Positions 1-8,291 of a stretch of 50,703 bases of DNA are shown here, piece by piece. Both the position numbers and the translations under genes were made by a program. The notes below the pieces were generated by a model. That model saw only the letters and a list, made by a program, of their open reading frames with translations, had not been told where the DNA came from and did not search any database. Each line of letters starts with the position of its first letter. Positions within the stretch are counted from its first letter, which is position 1. The DNA is from Slackia sp. GTDB taxonomy: Bacteria > Actinomycetota > Coriobacteriia > Coriobacteriales > Eggerthellaceae. The stretch spans positions 1 through 50,703 of the forward strand of contig JARIED010000015.1 of the NCBI GenBank assembly GCA_029266945.1. Direction: 5' to 3'.

Positions 1-486
1 GTGCCGCCGCTGCGCCGCGACATGGTGAACTTCGGCATTCCTCTGTTCGCCAACATCCACCTGTGCGGCTCGGTGCTCACCGAGGTCTTCTTCGTGATGA
101 CCATTTCCCAGATGCTCTACGGCTCAATGCCGAGCTTGGGCACCATGATCTTGTTCTGCCTTCTCCTGGGCGTGTTCGCCATCGGCGCCCCGGGCGTTCC
201 TGGCGGTACGGTCATGGCTTCGCTCGGCCTGATCACAGGCGTGCTCGGTTTCGACGCCACGGGCACCGCGCTCGTGCTCACCATCTTCGCGCTGCAGGAT
301 AGCTTCGGCACCGCCTGCAACGTGACGGGCGACGGCGCGCTGTCGCTGTTCCTGAGCGGCTATGTGCGCAAGAAGGGCATCGAGGAAAGCGACCAGCACG
401 TCGAGCTGTTCAACACCTCCGACGAGACCAAGCTGGGCATCAGCTACGACCAGCGCGAGAAGGCTGCGGAGCTGAGCGCGAAATAG
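1..486 (+). CDS. Dicarboxylate/amino acid:cation symporter (SDF family), C-terminal part
   Basis: This is the last 161 residues of a secondary transporter that imports dicarboxylates or acidic amino acids with Na+ or H+ across the cytoplasmic membrane. The sequence shows hydrophobic helices and the small-residue stretch GAPGVPGGTV near residues 63-72. It also shows the DSFGTACNVTGDGAL segment near residues 100-114, which matches the substrate- and cation-binding TM7-TM8 region of the family (the NxxGD pattern). The family is usually 400-450 residues, so the gene begins upstream of the window and the GTG at base 1 is an internal codon. A hydrophilic tail of about 40 residues follows the last helix. 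An intrinsic terminator lies about 45 bases after the stop. The family is clear; the substrate cannot be read from the fragment. Confidence 0.88.
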   Translation: MPPLRRDMVNFGIPLFANIHLCGSVLTEVFFVMTISQMLYGSMPSLGTMILFCLLLGVFAIGAPGVPGGTVMASLGLITGVLGFDATGTALVLTIFALQDSFGTACNVTGDGALSLFLSGYVRKKGIEESDQHVELFNTSDETKLGISYDQREKAAELSAK

Positions 487-528
487 GCGCCGCCTTCGTC
501 GCGGCGCTCGCATCGATCGTTTAAACGG

Positions 529-562
529 AAGGGCGACCTGGGTTTCGGGTCGTCCTTTCTTG
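529..562 (+). terminator. Intrinsic terminator after the symporter gene
   Basis: GGGCGACC (531-538) pairs with GGTCGTCC (548-555) with one G-U pair, flanked by AA before and TTTCTT after. It ends the transporter transcript. The remaining 487-785 stretch has no supported gene; it holds this terminator, an AT-rich promoter region and an inverted repeat. Confidence 0.75.
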
Positions 563-706
563 TTGTCGAGGGCGGCCGTTCTGCGTTTCGAGGCATGTGG
601 TCCGTCCCCCTCCTGCGGTTGACGCAGGGATTTGTGCGCTCTTCGCCAATAGGATGGATGCCGTTAATAAATTGATAAGATTCAAGTAATAAAACCGAAA
701 TGCAGG

Positions 707-715
707 TGGTATAGA
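707..715 (+). promoter_or_regulatory. Candidate extended -10 promoter of the dmsA-like gene
   Basis: TGGTATAGA (TGn followed by TATAGA) lies downstream of an unusually AT-rich stretch (about 661-700) for this genome. No good -35 hexamer is present at 16-18 bp. A start near 722 would give a 5' leader of about 64 bases that contains the inverted repeat at 743-766. Confidence 0.4.
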
Positions 716-742
716 GGTTCTTTATCCGAGAGCATACACTGC

Positions 743-766
743 CACTGTGCAGCGTTCTGCACAGTG
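743..766. promoter_or_regulatory. Perfect 10-bp inverted repeat upstream of the dmsA-like gene
   Basis: CACTGTGCAG (743-752) is mirrored exactly by CTGCACAGTG (757-766) around a 4-base CGTT loop. It ends 19 bases before the ATG and just before the GGGGG ribosome-binding site. There is no U-tract, so it is not a terminator. It could be an operator, or an RNA hairpin that controls translation initiation. Confidence 0.55.
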
Positions 767-785
767 CAACAATAAAGGGGGAATT

Positions 786-3410
786 ATGCACGATGCACAG
801 GGCATGGGCCTGAGCAGGCGTTCGTTCGTCGCTTGGGCCGGCGTTCTGGGCGCTGGAGCCGCGCTGAGCGGCTGCGCTCCGAAGGTCGCCAAGGATAAGA
901 CCGCCGAGGTCTACGAGGATGTCATCGGCTCTCAGCCGTTCGAATTCGACAAAGAGGTCTGGGGCGGATGCCACGTCAACTGCGGCAGCCGTTGCCCGTT
1001 GAAACTCTATGTCAAGGACGGCACGGTGGTTCGCGTCGGAAACGATAACGAAGGCACCGACGATTTCGGTCCGGGCGAAATCTACCAGATGCGCTCCTGC
1101 GTGCGAGGCCGTACGAACCGTCAGCGTATCTACAACGCCACCCGCATTCAGAAGCCGCTCAAGCGCGTCGAAGGCACGAAGCGCGGCGAAGGCAAGTACG
1201 AGGAAATCTCCTGGGAAGACGCCATTCGCGAAATCGGCGACATCATGAAGGGCATCAAGGACGAATACGGCAACGATGCCTTCTACATTCAGTACGGCAC
1301 CGGCCAGCTGGGCGGCACCGTGGCCAAGTCGTGGCATCCCGATGCCACGATGTTCGCCCGCATGATGAACTGCTGGGGCGGCTACCTGCGTCAGTATTGC
1401 GACTACTCCACCGGTCAGATCGACCGCGAGCTGTCCCTGTTCAACGGCGATTCTTATTCTAACAACGAGGTCACCGACCTGGTGAACTCCAAAAATATCG
1501 TGCTGTTCGGCAACAACCCGGCCAATACCCGCATGTCCGGCTCCGCCATGATGTATTTGATCACCAAGGTTCGCGAGCAGAACCCCGAGGCCAACATCAT
1601 CGTGGTCGACCCGCATCTGTCCGACACCGCCATCGGCGTGGCCACCACGTGGATTCCCATCCGCCCCGGCACCGACGCCGCGCTGGTCGCCGGCATGATT
1701 CACTATCTGTATACCAACGGCAAGCTCGACGAGGGCATGATCCGCGAGAAGTTCGTCGGCTTTTTCTCCGACTCCTTCGCCGCCGATGTCGCGGCGGCCG
1801 AGCCCACCGACCCGTCCATGTTCATGGGCGTCGACCCCAGCGGCTCTCTGACCGTCGATGAAGATATGTCCTACGAGGCTTACCTCAAGGGCACGGGCGC
1901 ATACGCCGGCTCCGGCGAGAAGACCCCTGAGTGGGCGAGCGCCATCACCGGCATTCCGGCCGACAACATCCGCATGCTGGCGGAGGTGTTCGTCAACGGA
2001 CCCACCGCCACCATCCAGGGCTGGGGCCCGCAGCGTCATTCCAACGGCGGCAACTCCGCCCGCGCCATCGGCCTGATCGCCGCGATCACCGGCAACGCCG
2101 GCATCTCCGGCGGCGGCACGGGCGCGCGCGAAGGCGTCGGCGGCGTCGGCTACAAGGTTCCCGGCTCCGTTCCGGTGTTTGCCGATAAGAACACCGTCGA
2201 GCCCGTCATCTCCTTCTTCGAGTGGTTCCGCGCCATCGAGGATTACAAATCCATGACCGACACCACCTGGGGTCTGCGTCGTGTGAACGAGGACGGCGAC
2301 ACCGTGCATGCGGCCGAGCCGGGCGAAATCAGCCTGAAGGCTCCCATCAAGTTCATCTGGAACTACGCCAGCAACGTCATGATGGGTCAGCATGCCGACA
2401 TCAACGACTGCTTGCGCATCTACAACCTGCCCGACGAGAAGGATTCCGGCCTGCGCTGCATCGTCACGTGCGACGTGTACATGACGCCCACCGCCATGAT
2501 TTCGGACTATATCCTTCCCGGCACCACGAGCTTCGAGGAGATCGACGTCACCAAGGGCGGCAGCGCTTGGACCGGCTTCGTGCTCTGCGAAAGCCCGGCG
2601 ATCGATCCGCTGTTCGAGGCCAAGCCGGTCTACGAGATCTGCACCATGCTTTCCGAAGAGCTCGGCATCAAAGACGAGTTCACCGAGGGCAAGACGCAGG
2701 AAGACTGGGTGAAGTGGCTTTACGAGCAGGGCAAGGAGAAGGGCGCGGCTTTGCCCGACACCTTCGAGGAGTTCAAGTCGACCGGCCTGTTCAAGCAGAC
2801 CGACGACCATGAGCCCACCGTGGCCGACACCTCCGAGATCGCCACGCCTTCCGGCAAGTACGAGGTGTTCTCCAAGCAGGTGTACAACATCTCCAGGCAG
2901 TGGGACATCACGGCCGCGGGCTATATTCCCGAGGACGGCCTCGACCAGATCACGCCGTGCCCCGTGTGGTACGAGAGCTTCGAGAGCTTCGGCGATGCCG
3001 AGACCAAGAAGGAATACCCCTTCCAGCTCATCGGCCACCATACTAAGACCCGTACGCATTCGTCCTACGGCAACGTCGACTGGATGAAATCCGTCGCGCC
3101 TCAGCAGTGCTGGATCAACACCAAAGACGCCGCCGAACTGGGCGTCGAAAACGATGACATGGTTATCGTGAGCACCAAGCGCGGCCGCACGCAGATCTCG
3201 GCGAAGGTCACCGACCGCATCATGCCGGGCGTTGTATCCATCCCGCAGGGTGCCTGGTACGATCCCGAGACCCGCGAAGCCGACAAGCTCGGCGATCCGA
3301 GCGTGCTCGATCGCGGCGGCTGCATTTCGGTTCTGACCTCGCAGCGTCCGACCGCCATCTCCAAGGGCAACGGCGTGCATTCCAACCTGTGCAAGATCGA
3401 GAAAGCATAA
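786..3410 (+). CDS. DMSO reductase family molybdopterin oxidoreductase, catalytic subunit (DmsA-like), Tat lipoprotein
   Basis: 874 residues; a bis-MGD molybdenum enzyme that probably reduces a terminal electron acceptor outside the membrane. The N-terminus has a twin-arginine motif (SRRSF, residues 10-14), a hydrophobic stretch and a lipobox LSGC with Cys30, so Tat export followed by lipid anchoring is likely. A [4Fe-4S] site follows: Cys62, Cys66, Cys70 and Cys105. The segment YCDYSTGQ around residues 204-211 offers Ser208 as candidate Mo ligand. The last ~130 residues form the usual dinucleotide-binding domain. The ATG at 786 is chosen because AAAGGGGG sits just upstream; an in-frame GTG at 747 would lie inside the inverted repeat. 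The ferredoxin subunit follows 13 bases later. No DmsC-type membrane anchor is nearby. The substrate (DMSO, TMAO, a catechol or another acceptor) cannot be assigned. Confidence 0.87.
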   Translation: MHDAQGMGLSRRSFVAWAGVLGAGAALSGCAPKVAKDKTAEVYEDVIGSQPFEFDKEVWGGCHVNCGSRCPLKLYVKDGTVVRVGNDNEGTDDFGPGEIYQMRSCVRGRTNRQRIYNATRIQKPLKRVEGTKRGEGKYEEISWEDAIREIGDIMKGIKDEYGNDAFYIQYGTGQLGGTVAKSWHPDATMFARMMNCWGGYLRQYCDYSTGQIDRELSLFNGDSYSNNEVTDLVNSKNIVLFGNNPANTRMSGSAMMYLITKVREQNPEANIIVVDPHLSDTAIGVATTWIPIRPGTDAALVAGMIHYLYTNGKLDEGMIREKFVGFFSDSFAADVAAAEPTDPSMFMGVDPSGSLTVDEDMSYEAYLKGTGAYAGSGEKTPEWASAITGIPADNIRMLAEVFVNGPTATIQGWGPQRHSNGGNSARAIGLIAAITGNAGISGGGTGAREGVGGVGYKVPGSVPVFADKNTVEPVISFFEWFRAIEDYKSMTDTTWGLRRVNEDGDTVHAAEPGEISLKAPIKFIWNYASNVMMGQHADINDCLRIYNLPDEKDSGLRCIVTCDVYMTPTAMISDYILPGTTSFEEIDVTKGGSAWTGFVLCESPAIDPLFEAKPVYEICTMLSEELGIKDEFTEGKTQEDWVKWLYEQGKEKGAALPDTFEEFKSTGLFKQTDDHEPTVADTSEIATPSGKYEVFSKQVYNISRQWDITAAGYIPEDGLDQITPCPVWYESFESFGDAETKKEYPFQLIGHHTKTRTHSSYGNVDWMKSVAPQQCWINTKDAAELGVENDDMVIVSTKRGRTQISAKVTDRIMPGVVSIPQGAWYDPETREADKLGDPSVLDRGGCISVLTSQRPTAISKGNGVHSNLCKIEKA

Positions 3411-3423
3411 GGAGGCATAAGCG

Positions 3424-4038
3424 ATGACTAAATACGGCTTTTTCGTCAACACCGACATCTGCACAGGCTGCAAGGCTTGCATGACCTCGTGCTTCGATCG
3501 CAACGACCTTGAGGTTCCCCAGAAGTTCCGCAAGGTGTACGAATTCGGCGGCGGCGATTGGACCGCCGACGAGTCCGGCGCATTCACCCAGACCGCATTC
3601 GGCTACTACGTCTCTATGACGTGCGGCCAGTGCGAGAAGCCCGCCTGCATGGCATCGTGTCCTACCGGCGCGCTGTCCAAGGATGAGGAGACCGGCATCG
3701 TCAAGGTCGATTACGAGCTGTGCACTGGCTGCATGAGCTGTGAGAAGGCGTGCCCTTACGGCCATCCCACGCAGATGTCCGACGGCTTCGCCCACAAGTG
3801 CGTCATGTGCACCGACCGCACCGAAGACGGCCAGCCCGATCCTGCCTGCGCGAAGGCTTGTCCCGTGCGTGCCATCAAGTTCGGCGACATCGACGAGCTG
3901 CGCGCCGAGTACGGCGACGTGTGCGCCTTGGGCGAGCTGGGTGACAGCACTCAGCCCAATGTGGTGTTCAAGCCGCACCGCGATGCGGAAAAGGGCGGCG
4001 TTCTCAAGAACCCCCTCGAAGTGAGCCACGAGCAGTAG
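3424..4038 (+). CDS. DmsB-like ferredoxin subunit with four [4Fe-4S] sites
   Basis: 204 residues; the electron-transfer partner of the catalytic subunit just upstream, with a GGAGG ribosome-binding site in the 13-base gap. Four cysteine clusters are visible in the DmsB/NrfC order: CTGCKACMTSC near residues 14-24, CGQCEKPACMASCP near 64-77, CTGCMSCEKACP near 100-111, and HKCVMC with CAKACP further on. There is no Tat signal of its own, so it is expected to be co-exported with the catalytic subunit. Length is close to E. coli DmsB (205). A strong terminator follows directly, so dmsA-dmsB form a two-gene unit that lacks a membrane-integral DmsC. Confidence 0.88.
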   Translation: MTKYGFFVNTDICTGCKACMTSCFDRNDLEVPQKFRKVYEFGGGDWTADESGAFTQTAFGYYVSMTCGQCEKPACMASCPTGALSKDEETGIVKVDYELCTGCMSCEKACPYGHPTQMSDGFAHKCVMCTDRTEDGQPDPACAKACPVRAIKFGDIDELRAEYGDVCALGELGDSTQPNVVFKPHRDAEKGGVLKNPLEVSHEQ

Positions 4039-4061
4039 GCTTACCCATATACCCCTCCTGT

Positions 4062-4097
4062 ACGGAGGCGCGCCCTGCGCGCGCCTCCGTATTTTCG
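4062..4097 (+). terminator. Intrinsic terminator after the dmsB-like gene
   Basis: Perfect 12-bp stem: ACGGAGGCGCGC (4062-4073) with GCGCGCCTCCGT (4079-4090), 5-base loop, then ATTTTC. It separates the enzyme genes from the chaperone gene. Confidence 0.85.
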
Positions 4098-4148
4098 ATA
4101 TGATGATTCGCGCCGCCAAGGCGCGTTCTTGCATAGAAGGGACAGCAA

Positions 4149-4817
4149 ATGACAAAGCCCTCTTCGGAAATCTTGATGGCCTGTCAGACCATGTGCGCGT
4201 TCGGCTCTTCGCTGCTTTACGAAGGTCCCGACCGCGAAAAACTCACCGCTCTCGCGCAGGCGTCCGACCTGCTGCGCGAATCGCCGTTCGTCGCACTTGG
4301 AGACGGCGCGGCCCTTCGTATGGCCGACGCCCTTCGCTCCGCCGCATCCGACGAAGCGGCGTTCGATGCGTTCTATCGAGACCTTCGCCAGGATTACGCG
4401 TTTTTGTTCTACATGGTGTCGGTGAGCAAGGCTTCTCCGTTCGAGTCGGTCTATCGCACCGATGACGCCACCATGTTCGGTCCCACCACGCTGGAAGTCC
4501 GTCACGAATACGAGCGCTTCGGCCTGGAACTTTCCGCATCCGATTCGCAGCCCGACGACCATCTGGGCATCGAATTGGCGTTTCTTGCCGAGCTGTTCGC
4601 TCGTGCGCTCGACGGCGATGATGCACAGGCCGCAACGTGCCTCAATGCGGCATGGCGCTTCATGCACGAACACGTGCTTGTGTTTTCGGGGTCCTATCTC
4701 GGTCAGGCGGCCAAGGCGGCGCGCACGGCGTTCTATCGCGATGCGGCATGTTTGATCGACGCGTCGATTCGTGAAACGGCAGACGTGCTCGACGCGTGGC
4801 GCGGCGATAATAAGTAG
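4149..4817 (+). CDS. TorD/DmsD-family redox enzyme maturation chaperone
   Basis: 222 residues, soluble and mostly helical. This family binds the Tat signal of Mo-enzymes and holds the apoenzyme until cofactor insertion. The family hallmark region is present near residues 115-142: EVRHEYERFGL, a short linker with DSQPDDHLGIELAFLAEL, matching the conserved Y-x-x-x-G and PDHIxxEL patterns. A GAAGGGA ribosome-binding site precedes the ATG. It lies 110 bases after the dmsB-like gene but beyond a terminator, so it is either read through or has its own weak promoter. The natural client is the DmsA-like subunit upstream. Confidence 0.82.
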   Translation: MTKPSSEILMACQTMCAFGSSLLYEGPDREKLTALAQASDLLRESPFVALGDGAALRMADALRSAASDEAAFDAFYRDLRQDYAFLFYMVSVSKASPFESVYRTDDATMFGPTTLEVRHEYERFGLELSASDSQPDDHLGIELAFLAELFARALDGDDAQAATCLNAAWRFMHEHVLVFSGSYLGQAAKAARTAFYRDAACLIDASIRETADVLDAWRGDNK

Positions 4818-4848
4818 CGCATACGAAAACGCGGTAGAGGAGGGTTCG

Positions 4849-6597
4849 ATGCGTGAATGGGGTCGTTCGCTCGGCGCCGACGTCGGTTTGAAGACGAAGA
4901 TTCTAGGCTTGCTTTTGGGATCGTCGCTTCTGCTTCTGGGCGCGTTCGCAGTGTGGTCGTACGCCACGCAGCGCCATACCACCGAAACCGAGCTGGTGGA
5001 AACGTCTCGCGTCATGGTGGACGAGATGGATGCTGTTTGGGACTTCATTTCCAAAAACCAAGCGCGCATCGACCATACGAGCGACGGAGCCTACGAATAC
5101 AAGGGGCTGCACTGCGCTATCGTGGGCAAATCCGTTGCGGCGTTGTTCTCGCGCGATTCCGAATACAGCATGCGATTCACTATGACCGACCCTCGCAATA
5201 TCGCCAATGCGCCCGATGCCACCGAAGCAGCGGCGCTTGAGATGTTCAAGGCCGATCCCGAGCTCGACGAATATTACGAGTTCGGTATGCGCGGCGACGA
5301 GCGGGTTTTTCGCTATGTGAGCGCCATGAAGATCACCGAGCAATGCACGGAATGCCATGGCGGGCCCGCGGGCGAAATCGACGTCACGGGCTATCCGAAG
5401 GAAGGCTGGGAGATAGGCGACCTTGCCGGCGCCACCAGCGTCACCATCCCTACCGCTCTCTACGATTCGAACATGTGGGCATCGGTTCGCTACAACGTGC
5501 TGTTTTTCCTGGTCATCGTCGCCTGTATGTCTGCGGGCATCTACGTAGCGCTCGACCGGCTGGTCGTTCGGCCCGTGGCTACGCTTTCGTCGGGTTTGAC
5601 GCGCGTGGGAGAGGCACGCTCTCATCGAGTATCGTTCTTCGATGCGAACGAGGCCTATGCCACATCCGAAATCGTCGAGCTGTTCGCCCGCTTTAACGAG
5701 ATGTCGGAGCGTCTCGAAGTGCTCTATGGCGATCTGGAATCGCAGGTCGAAGAGCGCACGGAGCAGTTGCGCCGCGCGAACGACGAGCTCGAGGCGCAGC
5801 GTGCCCATGTCGAGCGCGTGAACGAAAGGCTCAAGAACGAGAACAAATACAAGTCCGATTTTCTTGCAATCGTCAGTCACGAGCTTCGCACGCCCCTGAC
5901 GTCGGTCATCGTGTTCGCCGAGCTGATGGAGGAAACCGTCGGAACGAACGACGAGCTTGCGCGCGAACAGCTCGAAGAGATACGTAAAAACGGGCGCATC
6001 CTGCTCGAGATGGTCGATAATGTGCTCGAGACGGCGCGAATCCAGGCCGGCTCGGAGCGCCTCAACCTCGAGGTAGTCGATATCGCCGACGTGTTGGGGC
6101 AGGTCGAGTCGTCCACGGCGGCCGTAGCCGTCCAAAAAGGGGTGCGTTTCTCGACGCGCGTCGATGCGGACGTCCCGCTCATCACGAGCGACTGGGAGAA
6201 GATGCGCCGCATCGTGTCGAATCTCGCGAGCAACGCGGTCAAGTTCACCGAGGCGGGCGGTTCGGTCGATGTGCGCGTGTCGCTGGCCTCCGGCGGCAAG
6301 GAGGTGTCCGTCGCCGTGCGTGATACGGGCATCGGGATTCCCGAAGACAAGCACCGGCTGATATTCGAACGCTTCACGCAGGAGAACATGTCCACGGTGA
6401 GGCGCTACGGAGGAAGCGGCCTGGGACTTTCGCTCGTCAGGGATCTGACGAGCATGCTCGGCGGCAGGGTCGAACTGGAAAGCGCGCCGGGGGAGGGTTC
6501 GCTGTTCACGGTGTATTTTCCCGTGGACGAATCATGGCATGAATGCACGGGGCAAGATGAAGGAGGGCGTCATGACCAAAATCATGCTGATCGATGA
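4849..6597 (+). CDS. Membrane sensor histidine kinase with heme-c type Tll0287-like (DUF3365) sensor domain
   Basis: 582 residues. TM1 is at about 17-38 and TM2 at about 214-236. The extracytoplasmic part between them matches the Tll0287-like/DUF3365 fold and holds CTECH (Cys166, Cys169, His170), a covalent heme c attachment motif. A HAMP-like linker (about 236-292), a charged coiled coil (about 292-335), HisKA with VSHELRTP (His344) and HATPase_c (NLASNAVKF, DTGIGIP, GGSGLGLSL) follow. The protein probably senses redox state or a small ligand through heme and phosphorylates the downstream response regulator. The ATG at 4849 follows GAGGAGGG; longer in-frame starts would overlap torD and lack an RBS. 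Its 3' end overlaps the regulator gene by 26 bases, so the two are translated together. Confidence 0.87.
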   Translation: MREWGRSLGADVGLKTKILGLLLGSSLLLLGAFAVWSYATQRHTTETELVETSRVMVDEMDAVWDFISKNQARIDHTSDGAYEYKGLHCAIVGKSVAALFSRDSEYSMRFTMTDPRNIANAPDATEAAALEMFKADPELDEYYEFGMRGDERVFRYVSAMKITEQCTECHGGPAGEIDVTGYPKEGWEIGDLAGATSVTIPTALYDSNMWASVRYNVLFFLVIVACMSAGIYVALDRLVVRPVATLSSGLTRVGEARSHRVSFFDANEAYATSEIVELFARFNEMSERLEVLYGDLESQVEERTEQLRRANDELEAQRAHVERVNERLKNENKYKSDFLAIVSHELRTPLTSVIVFAELMEETVGTNDELAREQLEEIRKNGRILLEMVDNVLETARIQAGSERLNLEVVDIADVLGQVESSTAAVAVQKGVRFSTRVDADVPLITSDWEKMRRIVSNLASNAVKFTEAGGSVDVRVSLASGGKEVSVAVRDTGIGIPEDKHRLIFERFTQENMSTVRRYGGSGLGLSLVRDLTSMLGGRVELESAPGEGSLFTVYFPVDESWHECTGQDEGGRHDQNHADR

Positions 6598-7273
6598 TGA
6601 CGAGAGCATGCAGATGCTCATAGGCCAGGTGGTCGCACGCGTGGGATACGATTTTTGTTGCGCATCGGGCGGATACGAGGGTCTTGATATGCTGAGGCGC
6701 GAGCGCCCCGATTTTTTGGTGCTCGACGTCATGCTGCCTGACATCAACGGTTTCGACATCTGTCGCACCATTCGCGGCGAGGGGCGCAGGGTTCCGATCA
6801 TGTTCCTGTCCGCCAAAGGCGATATCGTCGATAAGAGCGTCGGCTTCAAGGCAGGCGCCGACGATTATCTGGTGAAGCCGTTCCTCCCCGAAGAGCTGCT
6901 GCTGCGGATTGACGCCCACCTTCGCCGCCGATCCGTCGACGATCGCATCCGCAAGCCGAAGGAGGCGGGCGTCTATCGAATCGGCGACCTCGAGATTTTC
7001 TTCGGCAAATACGAGGTGCGTCTGAAGGGCAGGCCCGTCGCGTGCTCGTCGCGAGAATTCGAGGTGCTTTCGCTTCTCGCAGGCGATCCGGGCGCGGTAT
7101 TCACGCGCGACCAGATTCTTTCGGAGTTGTGGGAAGACGACGCGTCGGCCGATCCGAATACGATTACTGTGCTCGTGCGCAAGATCAGGGAGAAGATAGA
7201 GGAGGAGCCTTCGAAGCCGAAATACCTCCTCACGGTTTGGCGCGTCGGGTACAAACTCGCCGATAGGCTGTAA
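6572..7273 (+). CDS. OmpR/PhoB-family response regulator
   Basis: 233 residues. The receiver domain (about 1-118) has the acidic pocket D8-D10, phospho-acceptor Asp52 (VLDVMLPD), Ser80 and Lys102 (VKPF). A winged-helix DNA-binding domain follows (about 135-233), with SREFEVLSLLAGDPGAVFTR and the C-terminal LLTVWRVGYKL wing. The ATG at 6572 is chosen because AAGGAGGG lies 4 bases upstream; two other in-frame starts lie further into the kinase gene. It is the cognate partner of the heme-linked kinase. Targets are unknown; the dms-like operon and uspA on either side are the obvious candidates. Confidence 0.9.
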   Translation: MTKIMLIDDDESMQMLIGQVVARVGYDFCCASGGYEGLDMLRRERPDFLVLDVMLPDINGFDICRTIRGEGRRVPIMFLSAKGDIVDKSVGFKAGADDYLVKPFLPEELLLRIDAHLRRRSVDDRIRKPKEAGVYRIGDLEIFFGKYEVRLKGRPVACSSREFEVLSLLAGDPGAVFTRDQILSELWEDDASADPNTITVLVRKIREKIEEEPSKPKYLLTVWRVGYKLADRL

Positions 7274-7300
7274 TTGGGGTCTTCTGCGTGTGCCTTCGAG

Positions 7301-7329
7301 AGGACAGGCGTTCGGTCCGGTGGTAAAAT
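7301..7329 (+). promoter_or_regulatory. Candidate promoter of uspA
   Basis: AGGACA (7301-7306), 17-bp spacer, TAAAAT (7324-7329) preceded by TGG, an extended -10. The hexamers give 4/6 and 5/6 matches to the vegetative consensus and point at the downstream universal stress gene. Confidence 0.55.
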
Positions 7330-7363
7330 AAGGATGTGAAGAGGTGCTTTGAAAGGAGTTCCC

Positions 7364-7846
7364 ATGAAGTACTCGAACATCCTCGTTCCTTACGATCGTT
7401 CCGAATCTGCGAAGCGCGCCTTGAGCACTGCTCTCGAGATGGCCGCCGATACTGACGGAGCGAAAGTGACCGCATTCTTCGCGTCTCCCGTTCCCGAATT
7501 CGAATCGTCTCAGTTCCTCGCCGCCGAAAACATGGCGGGCGTCGTGCGCGTTCCTCCCGAGGAGCTTGCGGCCATGCAGAAGGAATATCTCGATTACGAG
7601 CGCGGCCTTCTGGTCGACGATTTGAAGGGCTATGTCGGCGAGAGCGTCGTTGCGGCGCGCGATCTGTTTCAGGTTGCTGTGGGGCAGGGCAAGCCCAGCA
7701 AGGCGATTCTCGATTACGCCGCCGATCATCAGTGCGATTTGATCGTCATGGGATGCCGTGGTTTGAACGCCGTGGCCGGCATGCTCGGCTCGGTCAGCTA
7801 TGCCGTGCTGCGCAACGCCGATTGCCCGGTCTTGATCGAGAAGTAA
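7364..7846 (+). CDS. Universal stress protein, UspA family
   Basis: 160 residues, a single Usp domain. It opens with MKYSNILVPYDRSESAKRAL, carrying the early Asp of the nucleotide-binding fold. It ends with DLIVMGCRGLNAVAGMLGSVS then CPVLIEK, which fits the ATP-binding G-2x-G-9x-G(S/T) pattern of the family (here GCRGLNAVAGMLGS). Cytoplasmic stress-response protein, precise role unknown. The ATG is preceded by AAAGGAG at 6 bases; a TTG at 7349 is in frame but has no ribosome-binding site. A terminator follows at 7898. Confidence 0.88.
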   Translation: MKYSNILVPYDRSESAKRALSTALEMAADTDGAKVTAFFASPVPEFESSQFLAAENMAGVVRVPPEELAAMQKEYLDYERGLLVDDLKGYVGESVVAARDLFQVAVGQGKPSKAILDYAADHQCDLIVMGCRGLNAVAGMLGSVSYAVLRNADCPVLIEK

Positions 7847-7897
7847 TCCCGCGTCATGCGCATCCGCCTTTTCGACGGGCGCCGTCAACGGCATTTC

Positions 7898-7930
7898 AAG
7901 GGGCTCCGCATGCTTGCGGGGCCCCTTTTT
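7898..7930 (+). terminator. Intrinsic terminator after uspA
   Basis: AAGGGGCTCCGCA pairs with TGCGGGGCCCCTT (one G-U) around a 4-base loop and is followed by a T-run. Confidence 0.9.
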
Positions 7931-8104
7931 CGCGCTTCAGCGCCCTTCGCCCCGCGTTTTCTACTTATAAGACCCATAACAGCGAAGGGTTTTCAAGTTT
8001 TTTAGCAAAAATGATGAAGCGACGCATGGAATTGTTGGTCTATTAGCCTATTTATCAGGCATTATGTTTAAAATATTTGGTAGATACACCCGGGCGCGTG
8101 GCGT

Positions 8105-8133
8105 TTGACACCCTTGAGTGCGGGTGTTAAAGT
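8105..8133 (+). promoter_or_regulatory. Promoter of the rpsL-rplW ribosomal operon
   Basis: TTGACA (8105-8110), exactly 17 bp, TAAAGT (8128-8133), with TGT just before the -10 (extended -10). The -35 is perfect. Transcription from about 8140 gives a leader of about 150 bases before rpsL. The 7931-8104 stretch upstream is AT-rich for this genome and holds no gene that I can support. Confidence 0.75.
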
Positions 8134-8291
8134 TCCACCTTGCGTCTGCAAAGGCGTTTGTTTTCGAGTGCGTATGCTGCGTGGCCGGAAACAAGGAGAA
8201 GTCCTGCGGAGGGGTTCCAGGGTTGAGCAACGAACCTCGGCGCACGACGGATCCGCCTGTAAGAAATAGGCGAAAGAAGAGGAGAACTACT

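Noticed and set aside
444-3587. A 1047-codon open frame on the minus strand opposite the dmsA-like gene
   Set aside because: It has no family features, is rich in Val/Gly/Asp/Ala as expected for the antisense of a GC-rich gene, and the plus strand encodes an unmistakable Mo-enzyme with its motifs.
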